DNA of 64,000 nt, from the NCBI RefSeq assembly GCF_000647975.1, contig NZ_JFKE01000004.1, forward strand, positions 434,001 to 498,000, in the 5' to 3' direction. The notes under the pieces were generated by a model. It did not search any database. It was not told where the DNA came from and saw only the letters and a list, made by a program, of their open reading frames with translations. Source of the stretch: Actibacterium mucosum KCTC 23349. GTDB lineage: Bacteria > Pseudomonadota > Alphaproteobacteria > Rhodobacterales > Rhodobacteraceae. The position numbers were made by a program, and so were the translations under genes. Positions 43,286-51,043 of the stretch are shown in pieces. Numbering within the stretch: position 1 is the stretch's first letter; every line of letters begins with the position of its first letter.

Positions 43286-43972
43286 TTATTGCCCGTCTTT
43301 AAGCTGCTTGCGCACTGCGGAAAGAAATCTGCGCTGCATGTCTTCCGGCGTTTCAAGCATGGCCATGCTTATGGCCTCCCGCCATTCGGGAAAGCGGCGA
43401 TAATCTTTGGCAAGTAAAGTGCGGTGATCGCGGGAAAGGTTCATGACCCGAAAGTCAGCCGCGATTACCTCTGCTAAACCGGGCACGTCCTCAGGCGCGC
43501 CATATCTAACAGAAGTACGCACACGCCATGCAGCCTGCCACCCTTCGAATCGAGTTCTCTCCTGCGATTCACGCATAAGCTGCACAAATGCCGCAGTATC
43601 GCCAATTTCACCTTCTGATTGCGCCGCGACGAGCTTTGCCAGGCCATAGCTGGGGCTGCGTTCGGCGAATCTCGTGGCCAGGTTTCGGCAATTTTCCGCC
43701 AAGTTGACGCGATAGGCCGCCGGGAAAAGCGCCAAGGACTGTTGCCCAGAAGCCTCAAGACAAGCTTTCAGAAGGTAAGATTTTCCACGTTCAGACCACG
43801 GAAGATTCTCGGTATTCATGTCTGTTTGCATTTCGCGCGCGGCGACACGCGGCGGCAACAACTGCATGCCAAAGGCGTTCAACTCTGGCGGGACCCGTGA
43901 AAAAGCCAATAATGACAACAGCATCAAGATGCCCGCCAAACCATATCGAGGAATCTGCACGCGGCACCTCAC
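43286..43972 (-). CDS. Hypothetical single-pass membrane protein of the exopolysaccharide operon
   Basis: The 228-residue protein has one N-terminal hydrophobic segment (about residues 10-25, YGLAGILMLLSLLAF) that could be a membrane anchor or uncleaved signal. A helical, charged region follows with no motif I recognise. Cysteines at positions such as KACLEAS and ENCRNLA could form a periplasmic disulfide. Its stop is two bases before the start of the polymerase/ligase gene, so it is the first gene of that operon. A periplasmic partner of polysaccharide polymerisation is a guess from context only. Confidence 0.7.
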   Translation of the reverse strand: MRCRVQIPRYGLAGILMLLSLLAFSRVPPELNAFGMQLLPPRVAAREMQTDMNTENLPWSERGKSYLLKACLEASGQQSLALFPAAYRVNLAENCRNLATRFAERSPSYGLAKLVAAQSEGEIGDTAAFVQLMRESQERTRFEGWQAAWRVRTSVRYGAPEDVPGLAEVIAADFRVMNLSRDHRTLLAKDYRRFPEWREAISMAMLETPEDMQRRFLSAVRKQLKDGQ

Positions 43973-44147
43973 AAAGCGATTGCGAATTCAGCGGTGACCG
44001 TATGTGGCGCCGCAAAATTTCGCAAGCATTGCTGCAAGTGCAAAAAAAGTCACAAATCCGGCTCGGCCATGCAGCAAAATACGTTGATCTGCGGGGAAAG
44101 CTGTGAGAGGTTCCGTTCAACCGCAAAACCTTTTGAGGATCATTATT

Positions 44148-44564
44148 ATGCAGTTTGCAAAAGTAGTTGTCGCTTCTGCTGCGCTCGCTATGACAGTGGG
44201 CAGCGTTCCGGCCTTCGCACAATCCGTTAACCTCGCCGCGATCCGCGCACAGTGCGTCAGCGCCGATGCCTGTAAACAAGCCGTTGCTGCAGCAATTCAG
44301 GCTTTGAAAGACGCTGGCGCACCGCAAAGCGTAATCAACGAAGCCGTTGGTGAAATCGCAGCCGAAGTTATCGAAATTGCTCAAGAGACCGATGTACTGG
44401 ACGTCGTAGACGTGGTCGAAGTACTTGAGGAAGTGCAAGAAGAGTCGACTTACGAAGACCAGATTGAAGAGATCGCTGAGATCATCGAGGAAATCGAAGA
44501 AGAAGGTCTGGACGAAGTCGAAACTGACGATATCGAAGACTCGGGTTCGAGCGAAGCTGGCTAA
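44148..44564 (+). CDS. Secreted acidic protein of unknown function
   Basis: The 138-residue protein has a signal peptide ending AFA-QS near residue 24. A short helical domain with two cysteines follows (IRAQCVSADACKQAVAAAIQ), and then a long tail in which about two of five residues are Asp or Glu (from VGEIAAEVIEIAQETDVLD to the end). The spaced I/V and E/D pattern suggests an amphipathic helix or calcium-binding tail. No family is recognised. The ATG at 44148 has a TGAGG box, and a strong terminator follows. It is convergent with the anti-sigma gene. Confidence 0.75.
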   Translation: MQFAKVVVASAALAMTVGSVPAFAQSVNLAAIRAQCVSADACKQAVAAAIQALKDAGAPQSVINEAVGEIAAEVIEIAQETDVLDVVDVVEVLEEVQEESTYEDQIEEIAEIIEEIEEEGLDEVETDDIEDSGSSEAG

Positions 44565-44590
44565 GCCAGTCTTCTAACGACAGAATTTGA

Positions 44591-44627
44591 AAAGCCGGCG
44601 CGATCGCGTCGGCTTTTTGCGTTTTTT
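44591..44627 (+). terminator. Rho-independent terminator after the acidic protein gene
   Basis: AAAGCCG (44591-44597) pairs with CGGCTTT (44610-44616), the inner CGCGATCGCG can pair further, and T-rich sequence follows to about 44627. It ends the acidic protein transcript and may also serve the anti-sigma gene from the other side. Confidence 0.8.
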
Positions 44628-44650
44628 GGCAGTCTGACCGGAATAGCGCC

Positions 44651-45442
44651 TTAAACGTCCAGCGCCGCTTGCGCCGCAACAGCATCAAGCCCCTCGTAAC
44701 CAGCCGGCCCGATCACAACGAAATTTGATTCGTCGCCCCCCCAGGACACAAGGTCAAAGTCCGTGACACTGGCATTGGCCATTTGGGGATGCGGAGTTTC
44801 AGACCGGATGAAGCACAAAGCCACTACATTGCCTTCCGCATCGGTGTACATCAACTGCCCCACCGGTTTGCCCGCGGCCGCCAACAGCCTTCCGCCCCGA
44901 AATGTCAGGCCCTGCGCCTGCAGGTCAGGAATGGTGATGTTGGTTTGTACGACATTGTTCAGCCACGACTGCAGGTGATCGGCATCACTTGCCGGGACCT
45001 CCACCAGGTGGCGGTTTTGTGCGGCATAGATTCCGTGATAGCTCATCACGTCACCCAGCCAACCAGCCAGTTGCACCGTTTCCGGCCCACGGTCCCGCGC
45101 CAAGATATCTTCACGCCCTGCGAAATACCCGCCGCCCAGCCCCAGCACCAGGAACACGGCGCTTGCCGCAACCAATCCTGACACCCCGCGTTTCGGCGCC
45201 CGAAACTCGTTTGCAATCGGCACAGGAGCCGCGTTCTTAATAGCAGCAGCCAACTCCAGCGGGACCGGATCCGTCAACATGTCGTCGAACCCGACATTGG
45301 CCATGGCGTCGGCCTCCATCAGCATTTCCAGCTTGCTGCGCAAGTCCGCGTCATCGGAAAGCCTTCGCTCAATCTCGGCGGCTTCGATGTCGGACAATTC
45401 GCCGTCCAGGTAGGCGCTCAATTTTTCTTCGATTTCGCTCAC
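44651..45442 (-). CDS. Transmembrane anti-sigma factor
   Basis: The 263-residue protein has an N-terminal anti-sigma domain (MSEIEEKLSAYLDGELSDIE, residues 1-45), a transmembrane segment near residue 88 (GLVAASAVFLVLGLGGGYFAG), and a periplasmic C-terminal half. The N-terminal domain lacks the H-x3-C-x2-C zinc motif of the ZAS subgroup. It should hold the sigma factor encoded upstream until a cell-envelope signal releases it. Its ATG overlaps the sigma stop (ATGA), which fits matched stoichiometry. Confidence 0.85.
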   Translation of the reverse strand: MSEIEEKLSAYLDGELSDIEAAEIERRLSDDADLRSKLEMLMEADAMANVGFDDMLTDPVPLELAAAIKNAAPVPIANEFRAPKRGVSGLVAASAVFLVLGLGGGYFAGREDILARDRGPETVQLAGWLGDVMSYHGIYAAQNRHLVEVPASDADHLQSWLNNVVQTNITIPDLQAQGLTFRGGRLLAAAGKPVGQLMYTDAEGNVVALCFIRSETPHPQMANASVTDFDLVSWGGDESNFVVIGPAGYEGLDAVAAQAALDV

Positions 45443-45948
45443 GACGCCTCGCTTTCCAACGCGGAAATCCGCGCGCTCAGCATCTTGCGTGCCCTATGGA
45501 CGCGACTCATTACCGTGCCAACGGGAATATTCAACAGCTCAGCCGCCTCGGCATAACTGTACCCCTCTACCGACACAACCAGCAAAACTGCGGCCAGATC
45601 TTCGGGCAAACCAGACACGGCTTTTCTGACGTCTGCCGCCAAAACGCGCGCTTCGCCGGTTTCTTGAGTAACCAGCTCGGTCGCCTCGTCGGCGGGTACG
45701 GTTCCCTGCCCCATGCGCACCTTGCGCTTGCGCAGTTCACTGTACCAAAGGTTGCGCGTGATCCGGAACATCCACCGGTCCAACGGATGGGACGGATCAT
45801 ACAGCTCGGCCCGGCTGATGGCACGAATGCAGGCATCCTGCACAAGGTCATCTGCCTCGGACGCAGTCCCCGTCAACGTTCTTGCGAATCGCCGCAATCG
45901 CGGCAGAAGCGAAATCAATTCCTGCGAAAGATCGTGTTCAGCCGTCAC
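45439..45948 (-). CDS. ECF-type RNA polymerase sigma factor
   Basis: The 169-residue sigma factor has region 2 (LLPRLRRFARTLTGTASEADDLVQDACIRAI, LDRWMFRITRNLWYSELRKRK) and region 4 (LPEDLAAVLLVVSVEGYSYAEAAELLNIPVGTVMSRVHRARKML). I chose the GTG at 45948, which has an AGAGG box and directly precedes the sigma fold. The frame stays open upstream to 46257 with several ATGs, but that part is not sigma-like. It is coupled to the anti-sigma gene. Targets are unknown. Confidence 0.85.
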   Translation of the reverse strand: MTAEHDLSQELISLLPRLRRFARTLTGTASEADDLVQDACIRAISRAELYDPSHPLDRWMFRITRNLWYSELRKRKVRMGQGTVPADEATELVTQETGEARVLAADVRKAVSGLPEDLAAVLLVVSVEGYSYAEAAELLNIPVGTVMSRVHRARKMLSARISALESEAS

Positions 45949-46379
45949 GACATCCTCTTTCTGCCCCAAATTGCTTTCTCCGGTTCGGCATGGCGCATCA
46001 GACACCATAGGATCCAGAAGCAAACCCATTTCAAAATTGCTTTGGCGCCCCATTGCTGGGGCACGCCGATGAATAGCCCGAACACTAGGGGGCAGTTGTC
46101 CAACAACGCAAGTATCCAACAGGCAATTCTTTGCCCAATTGGTTAAATTCCGGCCATTAATTGCCGGTAGTTCAAAGGTTGCCGGATGGCAAAGGGTTTC
46201 CGCGCGCATTTCGTTTCTTACCTGGGACATCGTTACACTCATAGAAACTACGCCCAATTAGGCACATTATTCCCGCGCAAGGAATTTTTTTGAACATTTC
46301 CTCAAAAAACCTGGCCGGGGGTTGTTCCCCGGGCGGTTCGGCTTCACAAATCCCGAAGGGAGAATTGGGGAAAATCGTC
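45949..46379. other. Long gap between the sigma factor and glycerate kinase genes
   Basis: No convincing gene is seen, although the sigma frame stays open to 46257. On the minus strand GGAATA, 15 bases and CGTAGT (within 46247-46273) resemble an ECF-type -35/-10 pair, which could give an autoregulated sigma promoter with a leader of nearly 300 bases. This is weak evidence. Confidence 0.35.
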
Positions 46380-47627
46380 ATGGGAATGGGACCGGCACGG
46401 GAATTGGCCACGAAACTGTTTCATGCGGCTATCGATCGGGCCGATCCGTATGCGGCGGTAAAGGGTCAGTTGGCGCGCGAGAACAGGGACGTCGTTGGGC
46501 GCAACATCGTCATTGCCATTGGCAAGGCCGCAATCCCCATGATGCGTGCCGCGCTGGAAACCGTGCCGGAGCCACGAACCGCTCTGGTCGTGACAAACCC
46601 CGAAAACATCTGCGATATCCCCGGAGTGACGGTTCTTGCCGGTGCGCACCCGGTTCCCGACGAATCGAGTCAGGCCGCAGGTCGCGCCATTGTCGACCTT
46701 CTCAGCAAAGCCGGGCCAGATGACCACGTAACGGCCCTGATATCCGGCGGCGGCTCTGCCTTGGCGGTTGCGCCCGTGACCGGTGTAAGCCTTCAGAACA
46801 AGGCCGATATCAACGCGGCTTTGCTGGCTGGTGGAATTGAAATCAACGAGATGAACCTGGTGCGTCAGCAGTTGTCGGACCTCAAGGGCGGCGGTTTTCT
46901 ACGTCACGCGTCACCTGCCAAAGTAACAGCATACCTGCTGTCTGACGTTATTGGCGACGACATGCGTGCGATTGCTTCCGGGCCCACTGTTGCGCCGATT
47001 GGCACGCGTGCCGATGCGGTAAAAACACTGAAAGACCACGGTATTTGGGATCAGGTACCCGTTTCAGTGCAAAAACACCTTTCTAAACCCAATACGCCAA
47101 CAACGCACCTTGCCGCGACCAATACGATCGTCGGCAGCAACCGACTGAGCCTCGAAGCGATGTTGGCGGCCGTCCCTGAAGACTGGAACGCCACGATCGC
47201 GACAGACACCTTGGTTGGCGATGTTGGGGATGCCGCTGAATTTGTCCTAAACGCAGGACATACCGCGCCCCCAGGCCCGCAAGTCCTGATCTTTGGCGGC
47301 GAAACCACCGTAAAGCTGGGCGGAACAGGGCGAGGTGGCCGCAATCAGGAACTTGCACTGCGCGTTGCCTTGGGCGCAGATGGTCGATTGCGCGATGGGT
47401 GGACCTTTCTGTCCGGTGGGACCGATGGGCGGGATGGCCCTACCGACGCAGCCGGCGGGCTTGTCGACGCGAATACAATGGGCAGAATGCAGACCAACGG
47501 TGCCGACCCCCAGGCTCTTCTACAAAACAATGACAGCTACGCCGCGCTAAGCGCATCCGGGGATCTGTTGGTGATCGGTGGAACGGGAACAAACGTTGCC
47601 GATGTGCAGGTGTTGATCCTGCCCTAA
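46380..47627 (+). CDS. Glycerate 2-kinase (MOFRL/DUF4147 family)
   Basis: The 415-residue enzyme has NIVIAIGKAAIPMMRAAL, VLAGAHPVPDESSQAAGRAIVDLLSKAGPDDHVTALISGGGSALAVAP, INEMNLVRQQLSDLKGGGF, and the C-terminal MOFRL block GRGGRNQELALRVALGADG and LSGGTDGRDGPTDAAGGLVD. It phosphorylates D-glycerate to 2-phosphoglycerate. The ATG at 46380 follows GGGGAA. An in-frame ATG at 46386 and one far upstream at 46290 are alternatives. A link to the glycoside hydrolase (glycerate release from a glycosylglycerate) is possible, although the genes are 11 kb apart. Confidence 0.9.
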   Translation: MGMGPARELATKLFHAAIDRADPYAAVKGQLARENRDVVGRNIVIAIGKAAIPMMRAALETVPEPRTALVVTNPENICDIPGVTVLAGAHPVPDESSQAAGRAIVDLLSKAGPDDHVTALISGGGSALAVAPVTGVSLQNKADINAALLAGGIEINEMNLVRQQLSDLKGGGFLRHASPAKVTAYLLSDVIGDDMRAIASGPTVAPIGTRADAVKTLKDHGIWDQVPVSVQKHLSKPNTPTTHLAATNTIVGSNRLSLEAMLAAVPEDWNATIATDTLVGDVGDAAEFVLNAGHTAPPGPQVLIFGGETTVKLGGTGRGGRNQELALRVALGADGRLRDGWTFLSGGTDGRDGPTDAAGGLVDANTMGRMQTNGADPQALLQNNDSYAALSASGDLLVIGGTGTNVADVQVLILP

Positions 47628-47769
47628 ACGCAATACAGGCGTCGGCGAATTTTTCTTTTCTACTGAATTATTTAGGAGCCCCCGACAACAAATCGCCGAT
47701 ACGTGAATTCAAGAATTTTTTTCTTTTCTGCAGCGCAGCTAATACTATTGTTGGGACAAGTCACAACCC

Positions 47770-47787
47770 TTGCTCGAATCCGAGCAA
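47770..47787. repeat. Small stem-loop upstream of the LysM gene
   Basis: TTGCTCG and CGAGCAA form a perfect 7-bp stem with a 4-base loop in the 227-base gap ahead of the LysM protein gene. It could lie in the 5' leader. No function is evident. Confidence 0.35.
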
Positions 47788-47854
47788 CGCAATAACCAAA
47801 GACCGTATTCAGATGCTTAGCTTTGCCATCTTTTGCCGACACAAGGACGTCACC

Positions 47855-48637
47855 ATGAAACCAATGCACCTGCTTTCTCTTGCCATCGCTTCGGCAACGG
47901 CATTGCCGGCTCAGGCTGAAACCGTGACGGTTGCACCCGGCGATACCCTGGCAACGATTTCGCGAACCATCTATGGTCAGATCAACTACTGGCGCCGAAT
48001 TTGCGACGAAAACTTCGATCAGCTTCTGGGAGATTGCGACCGTATCAAAGTTGGCATGGTTCTGGCCCTGCCGCCCGACTTGACGCCGCTAGCTCCGTCA
48101 GTTGCCGCCGTCGTCCCGCCGGCCAACCCTAATAAGGTCGACGAAGCACCGGCAGTTGAACCCGTTGCAGCAGAGCCCGCGACAAGTGAACCCGACGTAG
48201 CCGCTTCACAGTCTCAAGCGATTTGGGCTTGGGCGGATGAAAGGTTCAATAGCGTAGAAGGCTTTGAATTCTCCGCTGACGATCAGGGCGTGTCGATGTC
48301 TGGCTACGTTGAGAAAGCCAAATCGTCAGGTCGGCCCGGTATCTGGGTCAGACTGCCAGACGCGATCGAGCAAACGGTTTCCGGAAAAACCGTTGAAATC
48401 ATTGTGGAATTCAGCAACGCGCCCACAGCACCGATTGCGGTCGCGTACTCTACCAACGATGTTGGGAACAGCAAATGGCGGCAGTTGCTGGGCAATGGCG
48501 AGACCTCGGGAAGTTTCGTCTACGAAGTACCGCCTGTGAAGAACGGGAAAGGTGACTTCATCGGTTTCCTACCGAACGTCACGGAGACCGGCCAAACAGT
48601 GGTACTGACCAGCCTTGAAGTTGCGCTGAAAAACTGA
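47855..48637 (+). CDS. Secreted LysM-domain protein
   Basis: The 260-residue protein has a signal peptide (cleavage at AQA-ET near residue 21). A LysM domain follows (residues about 22-75: TVTVAPGDTLATISRTIYGQINYWRRICDENFDQLLGDCDRIKVGMVLALP), then a proline/alanine/glutamate-rich linker and a C-terminal domain (about 130-260) of unknown fold. LysM modules bind peptidoglycan or chitin-type glycans. The chosen ATG has an AAGGA box. It is convergent with the tandem-repeat gene, with a strong terminator between. Confidence 0.85.
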   Translation: MKPMHLLSLAIASATALPAQAETVTVAPGDTLATISRTIYGQINYWRRICDENFDQLLGDCDRIKVGMVLALPPDLTPLAPSVAAVVPPANPNKVDEAPAVEPVAAEPATSEPDVAASQSQAIWAWADERFNSVEGFEFSADDQGVSMSGYVEKAKSSGRPGIWVRLPDAIEQTVSGKTVEIIVEFSNAPTAPIAVAYSTNDVGNSKWRQLLGNGETSGSFVYEVPPVKNGKGDFIGFLPNVTETGQTVVLTSLEVALKN

Positions 48638-48659
48638 CTAACCAACTGATTACAAACAA

Positions 48660-48685
48660 AAACAGGGGCCGTTTGGCCCCTGTTT
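48660..48685. terminator. Bidirectional terminator after the LysM gene
   Basis: AAACAGGGGCC (48660-48670) and GGCCCCTGTTT (48675-48685) form a perfect 11-bp stem with a GTTT loop between the convergent stops at 48637 and 48708. Confidence 0.85.
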
Positions 48686-48707
48686 CCGTTGAGCGGTGGT
48701 CTGAAGC

Positions 48708-49019
48708 TTACTTCAGGCCTTCGTTGTTGCCGTCGTCTTCGGAATAGATCGTTGCAAAGATGGCGGCTGCGCGGTCGCTGCCTTTGGTCGAAACAGCGCC
48801 CAGCAGGCCGTCGTTGTTGCTGTCATCCTGTGCTTCGATCACGGCGAAAACGGCGTCAGCAGCAGCCGAACCTTTGGTCGAAACAGAAGTCAGCAAGCCT
48901 TTGTTATTGCTGCCATCCTGGGCTTCGATCGTGGCGAAAACGTCGGCGGCCGAAGGGGCGGCAAAAGCCGGAGCAGCTGCAGCAAGGATCAGGGCGGTGG
49001 CGGTTGCGAATTTGGTCAT
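48708..49019 (-). CDS. Small secreted protein of three tandem 30-residue repeats
   Basis: The 103-residue product has a signal peptide (TALILAAAAPAFA-AP, cleavage near residue 21). Three repeats follow, each with A-x-x-F-A-x-I, an Asp/Asn-rich loop and G-L: the loops are DGSNNKGLL, DDSNNDGLL and DDGNNEGLK. The last two fit the D-x-N-x-D/E-G pattern of EF-hand or dockerin-like calcium loops. Repeats one and two are also close at DNA level (about 90-base period). No family is recognised. The ATG at 49019 has a TGGAG box and is preferred over one 12 bases upstream. Confidence 0.75.
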   Translation of the reverse strand: MTKFATATALILAAAAPAFAAPSAADVFATIEAQDGSNNKGLLTSVSTKGSAAADAVFAVIEAQDDSNNDGLLGAVSTKGSDRAAAIFATIYSEDDGNNEGLK

Positions 49020-49512
49020 TTTAGTCTCCATCTGATTTTGGTCTCGCGGGTCTTTCCCGCTTGGATGAGAGACATTTGGGGTGGGGTGTTCCGTTCTTCA
49101 ATGCGCGGAAGGTGGAATTTCATCGTTTTTCTGCGCACATGTGCACACATACCCGTGAGCCCGTGTGACATTGAAACGTAACCCATTGGAAAGGAACCAA
49201 AACTTGCAACTCTTCTTGCAACTTTCCACCGGCGGAATCCGCGAAGTTTAAACTTCTGCCGCCCCGCGCAGCCGCAAATCACAAGTTTTCCGTCCAAAAA
49301 GGACCCCCGCAACACAGCACCAACCCGAGCGCAAAGCCGCAAGGCGCCGCGCGAGACATCACTCGCGCCACAAGGCGCACATTTGGGTTACGGTCTGGGC
49401 GCGATCATGCGGCTTCGCCGGGAAGGAATTCCATACGATGCCCACTCTCTGGTCTCACACGCATGCAAGACCTGACATCATAATTGCTGCCGGTTCCCTC
49501 GTTCCTCGACGA
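49020..49512. other. Gene-free gap with short repeats
   Basis: No gene is supported in this stretch. It holds the promoter side of the repeat-protein gene, a 10-bp palindrome GCACATGTGC (49135-49144), a direct repeat CTTGCAACT (49203-49211 and 49215-49223), and a hairpin at 49349-49368 (GCGCGAG/CTCGCGC) bracketed by two CAAGGCGC copies (49340-49347, 49371-49378). Confidence 0.45.
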
Positions 49513-50001
49513 TCAGGACCGGTTCAGAGATGAAAGACCCTTGTCCAGCATACTGTTCAACTGAATCTGGTCCGCTTCAGACAACCCCTCGACCAGCCGT
49601 TTTTGCACAACAACATGGTCGGTTATGGCCGCGTCGATCTTTTCGATGCCGCGCGGTGTCAGTTTGACATGAACGCTGCGCTTGTCTTCCGGATTTGGAA
49701 CGCGGGCCACCAGGCCGTCCTTTTCAAGCTGGTCGATGCGGTTGGTCATTGTGCCAGAGGTGACCATCATCGTAGCCAGCAGCTGATTGGGCGACAACGC
49801 GTGTGGGGGCCCCGAGCGCAAGAGCGTCGCCAACACATCGAAACTGGCCGCGTTCATCCCGTGCCGGGCAAAGGTCTTGCCCATCTCTTCGCGATAGATG
49901 GTTGCCAACCGGACCACCCGGCCAATCAAACCCATTGGCCTTGTGTCGATGTCGGGCCGCTGCCTGGCCCATTGCGCGCGGATATCTTCGATGTCGAACA
50001 T
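49513..50001 (-). CDS. MarR family transcriptional regulator
   Basis: The 162-residue regulator has the MarR winged helix: FARHGMNAASFDVLATLLRSGPPHALSPNQLLATMMVTSGTMTNRIDQLEKDGLVARVPNPEDKRSVHVKLTPRGIEKID. The wing DKRS is canonical. It is divergent from the EamA transporter gene, and the region between them holds two near-identical palindromes. It probably represses the transporter and itself until a small ligand, likely a toxic or aromatic compound, is bound. Confidence 0.92.
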   Translation of the reverse strand: MFDIEDIRAQWARQRPDIDTRPMGLIGRVVRLATIYREEMGKTFARHGMNAASFDVLATLLRSGPPHALSPNQLLATMMVTSGTMTNRIDQLEKDGLVARVPNPEDKRSVHVKLTPRGIEKIDAAITDHVVVQKRLVEGLSEADQIQLNSMLDKGLSSLNRS

Positions 50002-50026
50002 GTCACGATTTTGGAGTCGAAACTAT

Positions 50027-50064
50027 CTTGACGTCAAGCTAAATGCACCTATCTCGACGTCAAG
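50027..50064. promoter_or_regulatory. Twin MarR-type operators
   Basis: CTTGACGTCAAG (50027-50038) is a perfect 12-bp palindrome. CTCGACGTCAAG (50053-50064) differs by one base. Centre spacing is 26 bases. They lie between the divergent marR and eamA genes, and the second is 19 bases ahead of the eamA ATG, in a position to block expression. Confidence 0.75.
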
Positions 50065-50082
50065 ATAAAAATGGAGACCCCA

Positions 50083-50973
50083 ATGTCACGCCCCTATGAT
50101 CTTGTCATCACCGCGTTGGCCCCGCTTGTCTGGGGCAGCAGCTATATTGTCACCACGCAATTCCTTCCCAACCTTGACCCGCTGACCGTTTCGGTCTTGC
50201 GCGCCTTGCCCGCCGGCCTTCTGCTGATGGTCCTGGTGCGGCAGCTGCCCCGGGGTCATTGGGTATGGAAGATGTTTGTGCTGGGTGCCCTCAACTTTGC
50301 GATCTTCTGGTCGCTTCTGTTCTTTTCGGCCTATCGGCTGCCCGGTGGGGTTGCCGCCGTCATGGGCGCGTTGCAGCCCTTTGTTGTGATCTTTGCATCC
50401 CGGCTGTTGCTGGACGCGCCCATCCGCCCCCTTTCGCTGGCTGCAGTTGCGGCAGGCATTGTCGGGGTGGCCCTTCTGGTTCTGACACCCGCGGCAAAGC
50501 TGGACATGTGGGGCGTTTTGGCCGGGATTGGCGGGTCGGCCTCTATGGCGCTTGGCACCGTTCTGAGCCGCAAGTGGCAGCCGCCGGTCTCGGCGCTGAC
50601 CTTCACCAGTTGGCAGCTGACCGCCGGTGGGTTGCTGTTGGTACCCTTTGCCATCTTCGCCCCGACCGATTGGTCGACGATCAGCGGTACAAATATTCTG
50701 GGCCTTGCCTATCTGGGGCTTATCGGTGCCGCCCTGACCTACATTATCTGGCTGCGCGGCATTCGTTTGATCCAACCCACGGCGGTTTCGATACTGGGTG
50801 TTCTGAGCCCGTTGAGCGCGACGCTGCTGGGCTGGTTTGTTCTGAACGAAACGCTGAGCGTGGCGCAAACCGCCGGGATGGTTGTGGTGCTTGGCAGTGT
50901 CCTTGTGGGCCAATACGCGCTGCGGTCGAAGCCGGCCGCGACAGCAGCGCCCACGGGGCTGCAAAAAGCCTAG
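50083..50973 (+). CDS. EamA/DMT family transporter
   Basis: The 296-residue protein has ten predicted transmembrane segments in two EamA repeats. The first begins LAPLVWGSSYIVTTQFLPNLDPLTVSVLRALPAGLL, and the second contains GSASMALGTVLSRKWQPPVSALTFTSWQLTAGGLLLVP and LGVLSPLSATLLGWFVLNETLS. It probably exports an amino acid or metabolite and is regulated by the divergent MarR protein. The ATG at 50083 has a TGGAG box and is preferred over the one 12 bases upstream. Confidence 0.9.
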   Translation: MSRPYDLVITALAPLVWGSSYIVTTQFLPNLDPLTVSVLRALPAGLLLMVLVRQLPRGHWVWKMFVLGALNFAIFWSLLFFSAYRLPGGVAAVMGALQPFVVIFASRLLLDAPIRPLSLAAVAAGIVGVALLVLTPAAKLDMWGVLAGIGGSASMALGTVLSRKWQPPVSALTFTSWQLTAGGLLLVPFAIFAPTDWSTISGTNILGLAYLGLIGAALTYIIWLRGIRLIQPTAVSILGVLSPLSATLLGWFVLNETLSVAQTAGMVVVLGSVLVGQYALRSKPAATAAPTGLQKA

Positions 50974-50993
50974 ATCGCCGGCACAGGGCAAAC

Positions 50994-51023
50994 AAAAGGG
51001 GCGCCCAAACGGACGCCCCTTTT
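50994..51023. terminator. Bidirectional terminator between eamA and pntB
   Basis: AAAAGGGGCG (50994-51003) and CGCCCCTTTT (51014-51023) form a perfect 10-bp stem with A and T tracts at its ends. It lies between the convergent stops at 50973 and 51044. Confidence 0.85.
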
Positions 51024-51043
51024 CAATGCAATAGGATGCCGGG

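Noticed and set aside
45949-46257. 103-residue N-terminal extension of the sigma factor
   Set aside because: The sequence is not sigma-like and its ATGs lack ribosome sites, while the GTG at 45948 has AGAGG. Some uncertainty remains.
49016-49342. Possible 108-codon gene upstream of the repeat protein
   Set aside because: It overlaps the start of the repeat-protein gene and its ribosome site and has no domain or signal peptide.
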